A stretch of 64,000 bases of DNA, taken from NCBI RefSeq assembly GCF_003852895.1, contig NZ_QUSW01000002.1:62001-126000 (forward strand), written 5' to 3'. The notes beneath the pieces were generated by a model, which was given only the letters and a program-made list of their open reading frames with translations, did not search any database and was not told the origin of the DNA. Source of the DNA: Rhizobacter terrae. Its GTDB lineage: Bacteria; Pseudomonadota; Gammaproteobacteria; Burkholderiales; Burkholderiaceae_C. Shown here piece after piece: positions 37,894 to 47,289 of the stretch. A program made the translations under genes and the position numbers. How positions within the stretch are numbered: the first letter of the stretch is position 1; every line of letters starts with the position of its first letter.

Positions 37894-40329
37894 ATGAAAA
37901 AGATGAAGCTGGTGATGGTGGGCAACGGCATGGCCGGCGTGCGCACCCTCGAAGAACTCCTGAAGATCGCGCCCGATCTCTACGACATCACCGTGTTCGG
38001 CGCGGAGCCGCATCCGAACTACAACCGCATCCTGCTGTCGCCGGTGCTCGCGGGGGAACAGACGCTCGACGAGATCGTGCTGAACCCGCTGTCGTGGTAC
38101 GAGGAAAACAAGATCGACCTCAAGCTGGGCAAGAAGGTCGTGAGCGTGGACCGCCGCAACCGCATCGTGAAGGCCGACGACGGCACCGAAGCCGAGTACG
38201 ACCGGCTGCTGATCGCCACCGGCTCCAACCCCTTCATCCTGCCCGTGCCCGGCAAGGAGCTGGACGGCGTGATCGCCTACCGCGACATCGCCGACACGAA
38301 CACGATGATCGACGCCGCGAAGAAGTACAAGCATGCGGTGGTGATCGGCGGCGGCCTTCTGGGCCTGGAAGCGGCCAACGGCCTGATGCTGCGCGGCATG
38401 CAGGTCACGGTCGTGCACATCATGCCCTGGCTGATGGAGCGCCAGCTCGACGACGTGGCCGGCGGCCTGTTGCGCAAGTCGCTGGAAGACCGCGGCCTGA
38501 AGTTCATGATCGGCGCGCAGACGCAGTCGCTCATCGGCGACAAGGACGGCCGCGTGATGGCCGTGCAGTTCAAGGACGGCACCGAGATCCCGGCGGACCT
38601 GGTGGTGATGGCTGCAGGCATCCGCCCCAACACTGAGCTGGCCGAGAAGATCGGCCTGCACTGCAACCGCGGCATTGTCGTCACCGACACCATGCAGACG
38701 GTGACGGATCCGCGCATCTACTCGGTGGGTGAATGCGCCGCGCACCGCGGCATCGCCTACGGCCTGGTCGCGCCGCTGTTCGAGCAGGGCAAGGTGTGCG
38801 CCACGCACCTGGCCGAGTTCGGCATCGGCCGCTACACCGGCTCGCAGACCTCCACCAAGCTGAAGGTGACGGGCATCGACCTCTTCTCCGCCGGCGACTT
38901 CATGGGCGGCGAAGGCACGGAAGAAATCGTGATGAGCGACCCCTTCGGCGGGGTCTACAAGAAGCTTGTCATCAAGGACGACAAGCTGGTGGGCGCCTGC
39001 CTGTACGGCGACACGGTCGACGGCTCGTACTACTTCAAGCTGCTGCGCGAAGGCCGCGCCATCGGCGACATCCGCGACAAGCTGATGTTCGGCGAGTCCA
39101 ACATCGGCGACACCGGGCACGAGGGCCACAACAAGGCCGCGGCCATGGCCGACAGCGACGAGGTCTGCGGCTGCAACGGCGTGAACAAGGGCAGCATCTG
39201 CAAGGCCATCAAGGAGAAGGGCCTGTTCACGCTGGACGAGGTGCGCAAGCACACGAAAGCGAGCGCGAGCTGCGGCTCGTGCACCGGCCTGGTCGAGCAG
39301 CTCCTGATGTTCACCGCCGGCGGCGACTACTCCAAGGCGCCCACGAAGAAGGCCATGTGCGGCTGCACCGACATGAGCCACCAGGACGTGCGCGACGCCA
39401 TCCGCAACGAGAAGCTGCTGACCATCGCCGGCGTCTACCAGCGCCTGGGCTGGCGCACGCCCAACGGCTGCTCCAGCTGCCGGCCGGCCGTCAACTACTA
39501 CCTCATCAGCACCTGGCCCAAGGAGGCCAAGGACGATCCGCAATCGCGCTTCATCAATGAGCGCAGCCACGCCAACATCCAGAAGGACGGCACCTACTCG
39601 GTGATCCCGCGCATGTGGGGCGGCGAGACCACGGCCGACGAGCTGCGCCGCATCGCCGATGCGGTGGACAAGTACAAGATCCCGACGGTGAAGGTCACCG
39701 GTGGCCAGCGCATCGACTTGCTGGGCGTGAAGAAGGAAGACCTGGTCAACGTGTGGAAGGACATCGGCATGCCCTCGGGCCATGCCTACGCGAAGGCCCT
39801 GCGCACGGTGAAGACCTGCGTGGGCAGCGAATGGTGCCGCTTCGGCACGCAGGACTCCACCCAGATGGGCAAGGACCTGGAGCGCGCGCTGTGGCGCATG
39901 TACGCCCCGCACAAGGTGAAGATCGCCGTGTCGGGCTGCCCGCGCAACTGCGCCGAGGCCGGCATCAAGGACGTGGGCGTGATCGGCGTGGACTCCGGCT
40001 GGGAGATCTACGTGGCCGGCAACGGCGGCATCAAGACGGAAGTCGCCCACTTCTTCTGCAAGCTCAAGACGGCCGAGGAAGTGCTGGAGTACAGCGGCGC
40101 CTTCTTGCAGCTGTACCGCGAGGAAGGCTGGTACCTGGAGCGCACCTGCCACTACGTGAGCCGCGTGGGCCTGGACGTCGTGAAGAAGAAGATCCTGGAC
40201 GACCACGCCGGCCGCAAGGCGCTGTGGGAACGCCTGCAGTTCGCGCTGGACGGCGAGCCCGATCCCTGGTTCGAGTTTGCCAAGGCCGAGGTGGACACCC
40301 GCCAGTTCGTTCCGGTGGCCACGGCATGA
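37894..40329 (+). CDS. nirB: Assimilatory nitrite reductase [NAD(P)H] large subunit
   Basis: Reduces nitrite to ammonium with NAD(P)H, FAD, [4Fe-4S] and siroheme. 811 residues from ATG 37894 with GAGGAGA upstream. Order: FAD/NAD reductase (VVMVGNGMAG-type start; VVIGGGLLGLEAANGL at about 149), two BFD-like [2Fe-2S] regions (CGCNGVNKGSIC...CGSC about 425-470, CGCTDMSHQDV...CSSC about 490-530), then the siroheme domain with CVGSEWCRFG (about 643) and VSGCPRNCAEAG (about 680) as cluster ligands. First gene of the second nas transcription unit; overlaps the next by 4 bases. Confidence 0.95.
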   Translation: MKKMKLVMVGNGMAGVRTLEELLKIAPDLYDITVFGAEPHPNYNRILLSPVLAGEQTLDEIVLNPLSWYEENKIDLKLGKKVVSVDRRNRIVKADDGTEAEYDRLLIATGSNPFILPVPGKELDGVIAYRDIADTNTMIDAAKKYKHAVVIGGGLLGLEAANGLMLRGMQVTVVHIMPWLMERQLDDVAGGLLRKSLEDRGLKFMIGAQTQSLIGDKDGRVMAVQFKDGTEIPADLVVMAAGIRPNTELAEKIGLHCNRGIVVTDTMQTVTDPRIYSVGECAAHRGIAYGLVAPLFEQGKVCATHLAEFGIGRYTGSQTSTKLKVTGIDLFSAGDFMGGEGTEEIVMSDPFGGVYKKLVIKDDKLVGACLYGDTVDGSYYFKLLREGRAIGDIRDKLMFGESNIGDTGHEGHNKAAAMADSDEVCGCNGVNKGSICKAIKEKGLFTLDEVRKHTKASASCGSCTGLVEQLLMFTAGGDYSKAPTKKAMCGCTDMSHQDVRDAIRNEKLLTIAGVYQRLGWRTPNGCSSCRPAVNYYLISTWPKEAKDDPQSRFINERSHANIQKDGTYSVIPRMWGGETTADELRRIADAVDKYKIPTVKVTGGQRIDLLGVKKEDLVNVWKDIGMPSGHAYAKALRTVKTCVGSEWCRFGTQDSTQMGKDLERALWRMYAPHKVKIAVSGCPRNCAEAGIKDVGVIGVDSGWEIYVAGNGGIKTEVAHFFCKLKTAEEVLEYSGAFLQLYREEGWYLERTCHYVSRVGLDVVKKKILDDHAGRKALWERLQFALDGEPDPWFEFAKAEVDTRQFVPVATA

Positions 40330-41111
40330 ATCGACGCGAGATGCTCGCAGTAACCGGTGCGGCCATGCTCGCGCCGATGGCCGCGCGCGCCCAGGTGTCG
40401 GACCTCAACGACGCCATCAACAAGGCCGGCCGCCAGCGCATGCTGAGCCAGCGCATGGCCAAGAGCTTCCTGGCACTCGGCCAAGGGGTCGAGCCCGACC
40501 TCGCCGAGCGCACGCTCAGCGCGTCCATGGCCTTGTTCGACCGGCAGTTGGTGGAGCTGAAGGTGTACGCGCCCAACGCCAACATCAAGACCACCTACCT
40601 GGAGCTGGAGACGGCCTGGGACGAGTACAAGACGCTGCTGGTCGGCGAGAAGCCGGGCAAGGTCAAGGCCGAACCGGTCATGGCCTTGTCGGGCAAGGTG
40701 CTCAAGCTGGCCAACGACGGCACCGGGCAGCTGGAGAAGGTCTCGTCGCGGCCCGTGGGCAAGCTCGTGAACATCTCGGGGCGCCAGCGCATGCTCAGCC
40801 AGCGCATGGCCGCGCACTACCTCAGCGCCTGCTGGGGCGTGCAGGTCAATGCCTGCACCACCGAGATGAACAAGGCCCGCGACGAGTTCGTCGTGGCCCA
40901 CGAATTGCTGAAGAACGCACCGGAAGCCACCACCAGCATCAAGGGCGAACTCGGGTTGGCCGAGCAGCAATGGGCCTTCTTCGACTCCGCCTTGCGCAAC
41001 CTCAGGCCGGGCGGCAACGACAAGCGCGCGATGAGCGAAGTCTTCACCGCCAGCGAACGCATCCTTCAGGTGATGGACCGCGTGACCGGCATGTATTCGA
41101 AATTGAGCTGA
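40326..41111 (+). CDS. Exported PilJ/NarX-type sensor-domain protein
   Basis: 261 residues from ATG 40326. N-terminus MNRREMLAVTGAAMLAPMAARAQ is an export signal with a twin-arginine pair. The mature part has two helical PilJ-N (PF13675-like) domains, opening with INKAGRQRMLSQRM (about 31-44) and LVNISGRQRMLSQRM (about 145-160), the motif that holds nitrate in NarX-like sensors. No membrane anchor, methyl-accepting or kinase domain. Placed between nirB and nirD with 4- and 8-base junctions, it must be co-produced with nitrite reductase. Function (nitrate/nitrite binding in the periplasm) is inferred. Confidence 0.75.
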   Translation: MNRREMLAVTGAAMLAPMAARAQVSDLNDAINKAGRQRMLSQRMAKSFLALGQGVEPDLAERTLSASMALFDRQLVELKVYAPNANIKTTYLELETAWDEYKTLLVGEKPGKVKAEPVMALSGKVLKLANDGTGQLEKVSSRPVGKLVNISGRQRMLSQRMAAHYLSACWGVQVNACTTEMNKARDEFVVAHELLKNAPEATTSIKGELGLAEQQWAFFDSALRNLRPGGNDKRAMSEVFTASERILQVMDRVTGMYSKLS

Positions 41112-41119
41112 GCCCAACC

Positions 41120-41476
41120 ATGAGCAACTGGAAAGACATCTGCGCCGTCACCGAGATCCCCGTGCTGGGCGCGCGCCGCATCGCACGCGACAAAGGCTGC
41201 GCGGTGGCCGTGTTCCGCAACAGCGAGGACAAGGTCTTCGCCCTGCTGGACCGCTGCCCGCACAAGGGCGGCCCGCTGAGCCAGGGCATCGTCTTCGGTG
41301 AAAGCGTGGCCTGCCCGCTCCACAACTGGACCATCGGCCTGGACGACGGCTGCGCCAAGTCGCCTGACGAGGGCTGCACCACGAAGTTCAAGGTGAACGT
41401 CGAGGCTGGCCGCGTGTTCCTGGACATCGAGGAACTGAACAGCCTCGCGCTGGACGAGACCGCACAAGCCGCCTGA
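41120..41476 (+). CDS. nirD: Nitrite reductase small subunit
   Basis: Rieske-like small subunit of NAD(P)H nitrite reductase, 118 residues. Rieske-type ligands are visible, C-x-H in DRCPHKGGPLS and C-x2-H in ACPLHNWTIGL, so unlike E. coli NirD this one may carry the [2Fe-2S] cluster. Starts 8 bases after the PilJ stop; the last base of its TGA is the A of the nasA ATG. Confidence 0.92.
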   Translation: MSNWKDICAVTEIPVLGARRIARDKGCAVAVFRNSEDKVFALLDRCPHKGGPLSQGIVFGESVACPLHNWTIGLDDGCAKSPDEGCTTKFKVNVEAGRVFLDIEELNSLALDETAQAA

Positions 41477-44295
41477 TGACCACCGTGTCCGCTGCCGTCA
41501 CCGAAACAAAGTCCACCTGCCCCTATTGCGGGGTGGGTTGCGGCGTGATTATCGAGTCGCAAGGCACGCAGATCACCGGCGTGCGCGGCGACCCGGACCA
41601 CCCGGCCAACTTCGGCCGGCTGTGCACCAAGGGCAGCACACTGCACCACACGGCGGCGCAGCCCATCACCTTGCAGTCGCGGCTGTTGCAGCCGCAGCGG
41701 CGCATGGTGCGCGGCGAGGCACCCACGGCCATCGACTGGACTGAGGCCATGGGCCTGGCAGCAGACCAGTTCCACCGCGTCATCACCCAGCACGGCCCCG
41801 ATGCCGTGGGCTTCTACATCTCCGGCCAACTGCTCACCGAGGACTACTACGTCTTCAACAAGCTGGCCAAGGGACTCATCGGCACCAACAACGTCGACAC
41901 CAACTCGCGCCTGTGCATGAGCAGCGCGGTGGCTGGCTACAAGCTGACGCTGGGCGCGGACGCGCCGCCTGCCTGCTACGACGACCTGCAGTTCGCCGAC
42001 ACGCTGTTCATCACCGGATCGAACACGGCGTACGCGCACCCCATCCTGTTCCGCCGCATCGAGGATGCGCGGCGCGCGAATCCGCGCATGAAGATCATCG
42101 TGGCCGACCCGCGCCGCACGGAAACGGCCGACGTCGCGGATCTTTACCTGCCCATCCTGCCGGGCACCGACGTGGCGCTGTTCAACGGCATGCTGCACGT
42201 GATGCTGTGGGAAGGGTTGACCGACCACGCCTACATCGCCGAGCACACCAACGGCTTCGAGGTGCTGCGCGACCGCGTGCGCGACTACGCGCCCAAGGAA
42301 GTCGCCAAGCTGTGCGGCATCTCCGAAGACGCCCTGCTGCAGGCCGCGCGCTGGTTCGCGGGCGTGCAGCCTCAGCACAGCGGCAAGCCGCGCCGTTCCA
42401 CGCTGTCGCTGTACTGCCAGGGCTTGAACCAGAGCAGCAGCGGCACGATGAAGAACGCCGCGCTCATCAACCTGCACCTGGCCACGGGGCAGATCGGCAA
42501 GCCGGGCGCCGGCCCGTTCTCGCTGACCGGCCAACCCAATGCCATGGGTGGCCGCGAAGTCGGCGGCCTGGCGAACCTGCTAAGCGCGCACCGCGACATG
42601 TCCAACCCCGACCACCGCGCCGAAGTGGCCGCGCTGTGGGGCGTGCCCGACGTGCCCGCCCTGCCCGGCAAGACGGCGGTGGAGATGTTCGAAGCGGCGG
42701 CCGACGGCGAGATCAAGGCGCTGTGGATCGCCTGCACGAACCCTGCCCAGTCCATGCCCGACCAGGCCACGGTGCGCCGCGCGCTGGAGCGTGCGGAGTT
42801 CGTGGTGGTGCAGGAAGCCTTCGCCACCACCGCCACCTGCGACTACGCCGACCTGCTGCTGCCGGCCACCACCTGGGGCGAGAAGGACGGCACGGTCACC
42901 AACAGCGAGCGACGCATCAGCCGCGTGCGGCCGGCCGTGCAGGCCGCGGGCCAGGCGCGGCATGACTGGCTGATCGCCACCGATTTCGCACAGCGGCTGG
43001 AAGCGAGGCTGCGCCCCGGACTGCCGCCGCTCTTCCCCTACGACACGCCCGAGCAGGTCTGGAACGAGCACCGCGAGTCCACCCGTGGGCGCGATCTCGA
43101 CATCACCGGCCTGAGCTATGCAAAGCTCGATGCCACGCCGGCCCAATGGCCGTACCGTGATGGCGAGACGCAAGGCAAGGTGCGCCTGTACGAAGACGGC
43201 ATCTTCCCGACGGCCGACGGCCGCGCCCGCTTCGCTGACACGCCGAACGAACCGCTGGCCGAGCCGCGCGATGCCCGCTACCCCTTCTCGCTGAACACCG
43301 GCCGCTTGCGCGACCAGTGGCACGGCATGAGCCGCACCGGCACGCTGGGCCGGCTCTTCGGCCATGTGCCCGAGCCCGCCATCGAGATGAACGAGCAGGA
43401 CATGGCGCGCATGAAGCTCGCCGATGGCGACCTGGTGCATGTCACCTCACGCCGCGGCAGCCTCGTGCTGCCGGTGCAGGCCAGCACACAGGTGCAGCCC
43501 GCACAGAGCTTTATCGCCATGCACTGGGGCGAGGAATTCATCTCCGGCTCCAGCAGCACCGGCGAGCGCCTCGCCGGGGTGAATGCGCTGACCACGCCAG
43601 CCTACTGCCCGCGATCCAAGCAGCCCGAACTCAAGCATGCAGCGGTGAAGATCCTCAAGGCCGAGATGCCGTGGAAGCTGCTGGCCATGGCCTGGCTGCC
43701 CGATGACCAGGCGCTGCGCGCGCGCGAGCAATTGCGCGAGCTGATGGCCGCCTTCCCGTTCGCGGCTTGCGTGCCCTTCGGCCGCGACCGCACGGGCATG
43801 CTGTTCCGCGCCGCCGCCTACGAGGCGCCGCCGCAGGAACTGCTGGAAAAGCTCGAAGGCGTGCTGGGCCTCGGCGCCAAGACCGTGCTGCACTACGTGG
43901 ACAAGCGCCGCGGGCAACGGCGCAGCATGCGTCTGGAGACCGCGCAGGGCAACGCCTTTCTCGAAGGCTTCCTGCTTGCGGGCGACACCTCGGCCGAGGC
44001 TTGGATCCGCACCGTGCTGCAGGATGCCCTGCCCGCGCAGAGCTACGGCCGCCAGTTGCTGGTGCCGGGCTCCAAGCCGCCGGTGGCGGTGGCGTCCAAG
44101 GGCAAGCAGGTCTGCACCTGCTTCAACGTGAGCCTCACGCAGATCGAGAACGAACTGCCCAGGTGCAGCGGCTCGCCCGACGCACGCCTGCAGCAGCTCA
44201 AGGACACGCTCAAGTGCGGCACCAACTGCGGCTCTTGCGTACCGGAAATCCAGCGCGTCATCCGCTCGACGAACGCACCCGCGCTGGCCGCGTAG
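41476..44295 (+). CDS. nasA: Assimilatory nitrate reductase catalytic subunit
   Basis: Cytoplasmic molybdenum enzyme reducing nitrate to nitrite, 939 residues. N-terminal [4Fe-4S] ligands CPYCGVGCGV...C (about 13-50); bis-MGD domains with SRLCMSSAVAGYK, SNTAYAHPI and GQPNAMGGREVGGLANLL; C-terminal MGD-binding domain (NTGRLRDQWHGMSRTG). The last 60 residues add a BFD-like [2Fe-2S] domain CTCFNVS...CGTNCGSC, typical of NasA/NasC forms that take electrons from ferredoxin or a NADH-linked partner. No nasB-type reductase gene is nearby. Confidence 0.94.
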   Translation: MTTVSAAVTETKSTCPYCGVGCGVIIESQGTQITGVRGDPDHPANFGRLCTKGSTLHHTAAQPITLQSRLLQPQRRMVRGEAPTAIDWTEAMGLAADQFHRVITQHGPDAVGFYISGQLLTEDYYVFNKLAKGLIGTNNVDTNSRLCMSSAVAGYKLTLGADAPPACYDDLQFADTLFITGSNTAYAHPILFRRIEDARRANPRMKIIVADPRRTETADVADLYLPILPGTDVALFNGMLHVMLWEGLTDHAYIAEHTNGFEVLRDRVRDYAPKEVAKLCGISEDALLQAARWFAGVQPQHSGKPRRSTLSLYCQGLNQSSSGTMKNAALINLHLATGQIGKPGAGPFSLTGQPNAMGGREVGGLANLLSAHRDMSNPDHRAEVAALWGVPDVPALPGKTAVEMFEAAADGEIKALWIACTNPAQSMPDQATVRRALERAEFVVVQEAFATTATCDYADLLLPATTWGEKDGTVTNSERRISRVRPAVQAAGQARHDWLIATDFAQRLEARLRPGLPPLFPYDTPEQVWNEHRESTRGRDLDITGLSYAKLDATPAQWPYRDGETQGKVRLYEDGIFPTADGRARFADTPNEPLAEPRDARYPFSLNTGRLRDQWHGMSRTGTLGRLFGHVPEPAIEMNEQDMARMKLADGDLVHVTSRRGSLVLPVQASTQVQPAQSFIAMHWGEEFISGSSSTGERLAGVNALTTPAYCPRSKQPELKHAAVKILKAEMPWKLLAMAWLPDDQALRAREQLRELMAAFPFAACVPFGRDRTGMLFRAAAYEAPPQELLEKLEGVLGLGAKTVLHYVDKRRGQRRSMRLETAQGNAFLEGFLLAGDTSAEAWIRTVLQDALPAQSYGRQLLVPGSKPPVAVASKGKQVCTCFNVSLTQIENELPRCSGSPDARLQQLKDTLKCGTNCGSCVPEIQRVIRSTNAPALAA

Positions 44296-44361
44296 GATGG
44301 TCTTCTCGCATCGAGCCGGAACCGGCCTGAAACTTGCCTCGGCCTCATGCAGGGAGACAGC

Positions 44362-45315
44362 ATGACCATCGCCGCATACATCAAGGAAATCGGGCGCGGC
44401 AAGGAAGGCGCCCGCTCGCTCAGCCAGGCACAAGCCTACGACCTCATGAGCCAGGTGCTCGACGGACGCGTCACCGATCTGGAAATCGGTGCGTTCGCGA
44501 TCGCCATGCGCATCAAGGGCGAATCGACCGAGGAGCTCTCGGGCTTCCTCGACGCCGTGCAGGAACGCTGCCACCCGCTGAAGCCGTCGCGGCCCATGGT
44601 GGTGCTGCCCTCGTACAACGGTGCGCGCAAGCTGCCCAACCTCACCGCCTTGCTGGCGCTGCTGCTGGCGCAAGAAGGCATCCCCGTTCTGGTGCACGGG
44701 CCGTCGCGCGACCCGGGGCGCGTGACTTCCGCGGAAATCTTTCACGACCTGGGCCTGCCCATCGCCCAGGACGCGGGCGACATCCACCATGCCTGGGCAC
44801 GGCGCGAGCCGGTGTTCATCACCACCGAGCACTTGTGCCCGCCCCTGGCAAGGCTGCTGGACGCGCGCTGGGTGATCGGCCTGCGCAACCCGGGGCACAC
44901 GGTGGCCAAGCTCATCGACCCCACGCGCGGCGGCGCGGCGCTGCGGGTGTGCAACTACACCCATCCCGAATACGCCGTGTCGCTCACGCAGTTCCTACAG
45001 CATTCGCGCTCGACGGCGATGCTGATGCGCGGCACCGAGGGCGAACCGGTGGCCGATCCTCGCCGGCTGCCCAAGCTGGAGGTGTTCGTGCAGGGCGTGC
45101 ATCGGCCGGACCTGTCGCTGTCAGCGCAGGAAGGCGTGCTCACCGAGTTGCCCGTGCTGCCGCGCGCCATCGACGCGGCCACGACGGCGGTCTACATCCA
45201 GTCGGTCATCAGCGGCGAGAAGCCCGCCCCGGCACCACTCTTGCATCAGGCCGAATGCATCCGGCGCGTGCTGGATGCATCGGCCCAAGCGGTCTCGTCG
45301 GAGTTGAGTGCATGA
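44362..45315 (+). CDS. ybiB: YbiB-like glycosyltransferase-fold DNA-binding protein
   Basis: 317 residues from ATG 44362 with GGGAG upstream. Anthranilate phosphoribosyltransferase fold (TrpD2 group): N-terminal helical domain with GRVTDLEIGAFAIAMRIKGES, then HGPSRDPGRVTSAEIFHDLGL and IGLRNPGHTVAKLIDP. E. coli YbiB binds DNA and lacks transferase activity. It regularly accompanies nas genes in Burkholderiales; its role there is not established. Overlaps cobA by 4 bases. Confidence 0.82.
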   Translation: MTIAAYIKEIGRGKEGARSLSQAQAYDLMSQVLDGRVTDLEIGAFAIAMRIKGESTEELSGFLDAVQERCHPLKPSRPMVVLPSYNGARKLPNLTALLALLLAQEGIPVLVHGPSRDPGRVTSAEIFHDLGLPIAQDAGDIHHAWARREPVFITTEHLCPPLARLLDARWVIGLRNPGHTVAKLIDPTRGGAALRVCNYTHPEYAVSLTQFLQHSRSTAMLMRGTEGEPVADPRRLPKLEVFVQGVHRPDLSLSAQEGVLTELPVLPRAIDAATTAVYIQSVISGEKPAPAPLLHQAECIRRVLDASAQAVSSELSA

Positions 45316-46103
45316 AGTCGTCAGAGTCGTCCACGCCCAAGGTGATGCTGGTGGGTGCAGGCCCCGGAGACCCGGACCTGCTCACGCTGAAGGCCATCAA
45401 GGCCATCCGCTCGGCCACGGTGCTGATGGTGGACGACCTGGTGGGCGACGGCGTGATGCGCTTCGCGCGCAAGTCGGCGCGTGTGGTGTACGTGGGCAAG
45501 CGCGGCGGATGCGCGAGCACGCCGCAGGCCTTCATCGAGAAGCTGATGGCCGCCGAGGCGCTCAAGGGCGAGCGCGTGGTGCGCCTCAAGGGCGGCGACC
45601 CGTTCGTGTTCGGGCGCGGCGGCGAGGAGGCCCAGCATCTGCGCGAGCAAGGCATCGAGGTGGAGGTCGTCAACGGCATCACCTCGGGGCTGGCCGCGGC
45701 AACGTCGATCGGCGTGCCGCTAACCCACCGCAACCATGCGCATGGCGTGATGTTCGTCACCGGACATGCGAAGGCCGGCGAGGAATCGCTGCACTGGCCC
45801 ACGCTGGCTGCGGCCGCGGCGCAAGGCATCACGCTCGTGATCTACATGGGCATCTCGACCATCGAGAGCCTGCAGGACGGACTGCTGCAGGGGCTGGCTG
45901 CGTCGACGCCGGCCGGCGTCATCCAGCATGCGAGCCTGCCCAAGCAACGGCACGTGCAAACCACGCTCGCCGACCTGGCCGGCATGGTCCGCCGCGAAAA
46001 CATCGGCAGCCCGGCCATCATCGTGATCGGCGATGTGCTGCGTGCGACAAACTGCATGAACCAGGCCCCCGAATTGGGGATGATCCAGGGCATCGCCGCG
46101 TAG
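45312..46103 (+). CDS. cobA: Uroporphyrinogen-III C-methyltransferase
   Basis: SUMT, methylating uroporphyrinogen III with SAM to precorrin-2, the branch to siroheme and B12. 263 residues. Motifs: VGAGPGDPDLLTLKA (about 14), VYVGKRGG, VRLKGGDPFVFGRGGEE (about 86) and VVNGITSGLAAAT. It has no N-terminal CysG oxidase/chelatase domain. Last gene of the nas operon, where it supplies the siroheme of NirB. Confidence 0.93.
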   Translation: MKSSESSTPKVMLVGAGPGDPDLLTLKAIKAIRSATVLMVDDLVGDGVMRFARKSARVVYVGKRGGCASTPQAFIEKLMAAEALKGERVVRLKGGDPFVFGRGGEEAQHLREQGIEVEVVNGITSGLAAATSIGVPLTHRNHAHGVMFVTGHAKAGEESLHWPTLAAAAAQGITLVIYMGISTIESLQDGLLQGLAASTPAGVIQHASLPKQRHVQTTLADLAGMVRRENIGSPAIIVIGDVLRATNCMNQAPELGMIQGIAA

Positions 46104-46154
46104 CTGACGCACTGATAATGCCGGCCGTGTCCACGATGCGGCGGGGAGGCCGGC

Positions 46155-47285
46155 ATGAAACAACTCGACAAGCTCAACCAACTCACCGAGTCGCACGGCG
46201 CCCTGCGCCCGGGCAGCGGCTTCATTTCGGGCGTGATCGCCCTGTCGCTGTCCATCCTGTGCTTCCTGGGCGTGCTCGCGTTCCACTTTCCCGAGTACCT
46301 CACCACGCCGCAGCTGCGCAAGGCCTACAACGTGGACGTGATCCGCGTGATCATGTTCTGGTCGCTGGTCATCGCCGGCGCACTGGCACTGTTCAACATC
46401 ATCTTCTCTCGCGCGCGCTGGCTGGCTTTTGCCGCCTTCGTGCTCATCGGCCTCACGCTCGCGCTGGGCGGCCACAAGGTGCCGGTGAACGACTTCCGCG
46501 ACGGCACGCCCTACATCGGCCTGGACTGGTTCATCCTTGACCTGCTGGGCTCGACCCTGATCTTCATCTTCATCGAGAAGCTCTTCGCCCTGCGCCGTGA
46601 CCAGCCGGTGTTCCGCGCCGAATGGCAGACCGACTTCCACCACTTCATCGTCAACCACATGGTGGTGGGCTTCATCCTGCTGGCCACCAACCTGCTGGTG
46701 CACAAACTCTTCGGCTGGGCGGCCAAGGACGGCATCCAGGGCTGGGTGCAGAACCTGCCGTTCTTCGTGGCGCTGTTCCTCATCGTGCTGGTGGCCGACC
46801 TGGTGCAGTACTGGACGCATCGCGCCTACCACGAGGTGCCCACGCTGTGGCGGCTGCATGCCGTGCACCACAGCGTGAAGAGCATGGACTGGCTGGCCGG
46901 CTCACGCCAGCACATCCTGGAGCTGCTCATCACCCGCACGCTGGTGCTCGCGCCCATCTACGTGCTGGGCTTCAGCAAGGAAGTGATCGACACGTACATC
47001 GTGATCGTGGGCTTCCAGGCGGTGTTCAACCACGCCAACGTGAGCGTGCGGCTCGGGCCCCTGCGCTACCTCATCGTCACGCCCAACTTCCACCACTGGC
47101 ACCACTCGCAGGACGACGAGGCCATCGACAAGAACTACGCGGCGCACTTCGCCTTCCTGGACCACCTCTTCGGCACCGCGGTGCAGGCCGACCGCAAGTG
47201 GCCCAACCAGTACGGCGTGGTGGGCGACTACGTGCCCAACGGCTTCTGGAAGCAGGTGAAGTTCCCGTTCGTGTGGAAGGGTTGA
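46155..47285 (+). CDS. Sterol desaturase/fatty acid hydroxylase family membrane protein
   Basis: Di-iron membrane hydroxylase family, 376 residues with about six helices. The histidine clusters are clear: HRAYH (about 220), HAVHHS (about 236) and HHWHHS (about 315), enough for a di-iron centre. Substrate (fatty acid, hopanoid or other lipid) is unknown. GGGGAGG lies about 10 bases before ATG 46155. Not obviously part of the nas operon, although the gap is only 51 bases. Confidence 0.85.
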   Translation: MKQLDKLNQLTESHGALRPGSGFISGVIALSLSILCFLGVLAFHFPEYLTTPQLRKAYNVDVIRVIMFWSLVIAGALALFNIIFSRARWLAFAAFVLIGLTLALGGHKVPVNDFRDGTPYIGLDWFILDLLGSTLIFIFIEKLFALRRDQPVFRAEWQTDFHHFIVNHMVVGFILLATNLLVHKLFGWAAKDGIQGWVQNLPFFVALFLIVLVADLVQYWTHRAYHEVPTLWRLHAVHHSVKSMDWLAGSRQHILELLITRTLVLAPIYVLGFSKEVIDTYIVIVGFQAVFNHANVSVRLGPLRYLIVTPNFHHWHHSQDDEAIDKNYAAHFAFLDHLFGTAVQADRKWPNQYGVVGDYVPNGFWKQVKFPFVWKG

Positions 47286-47289
47286 AGCT

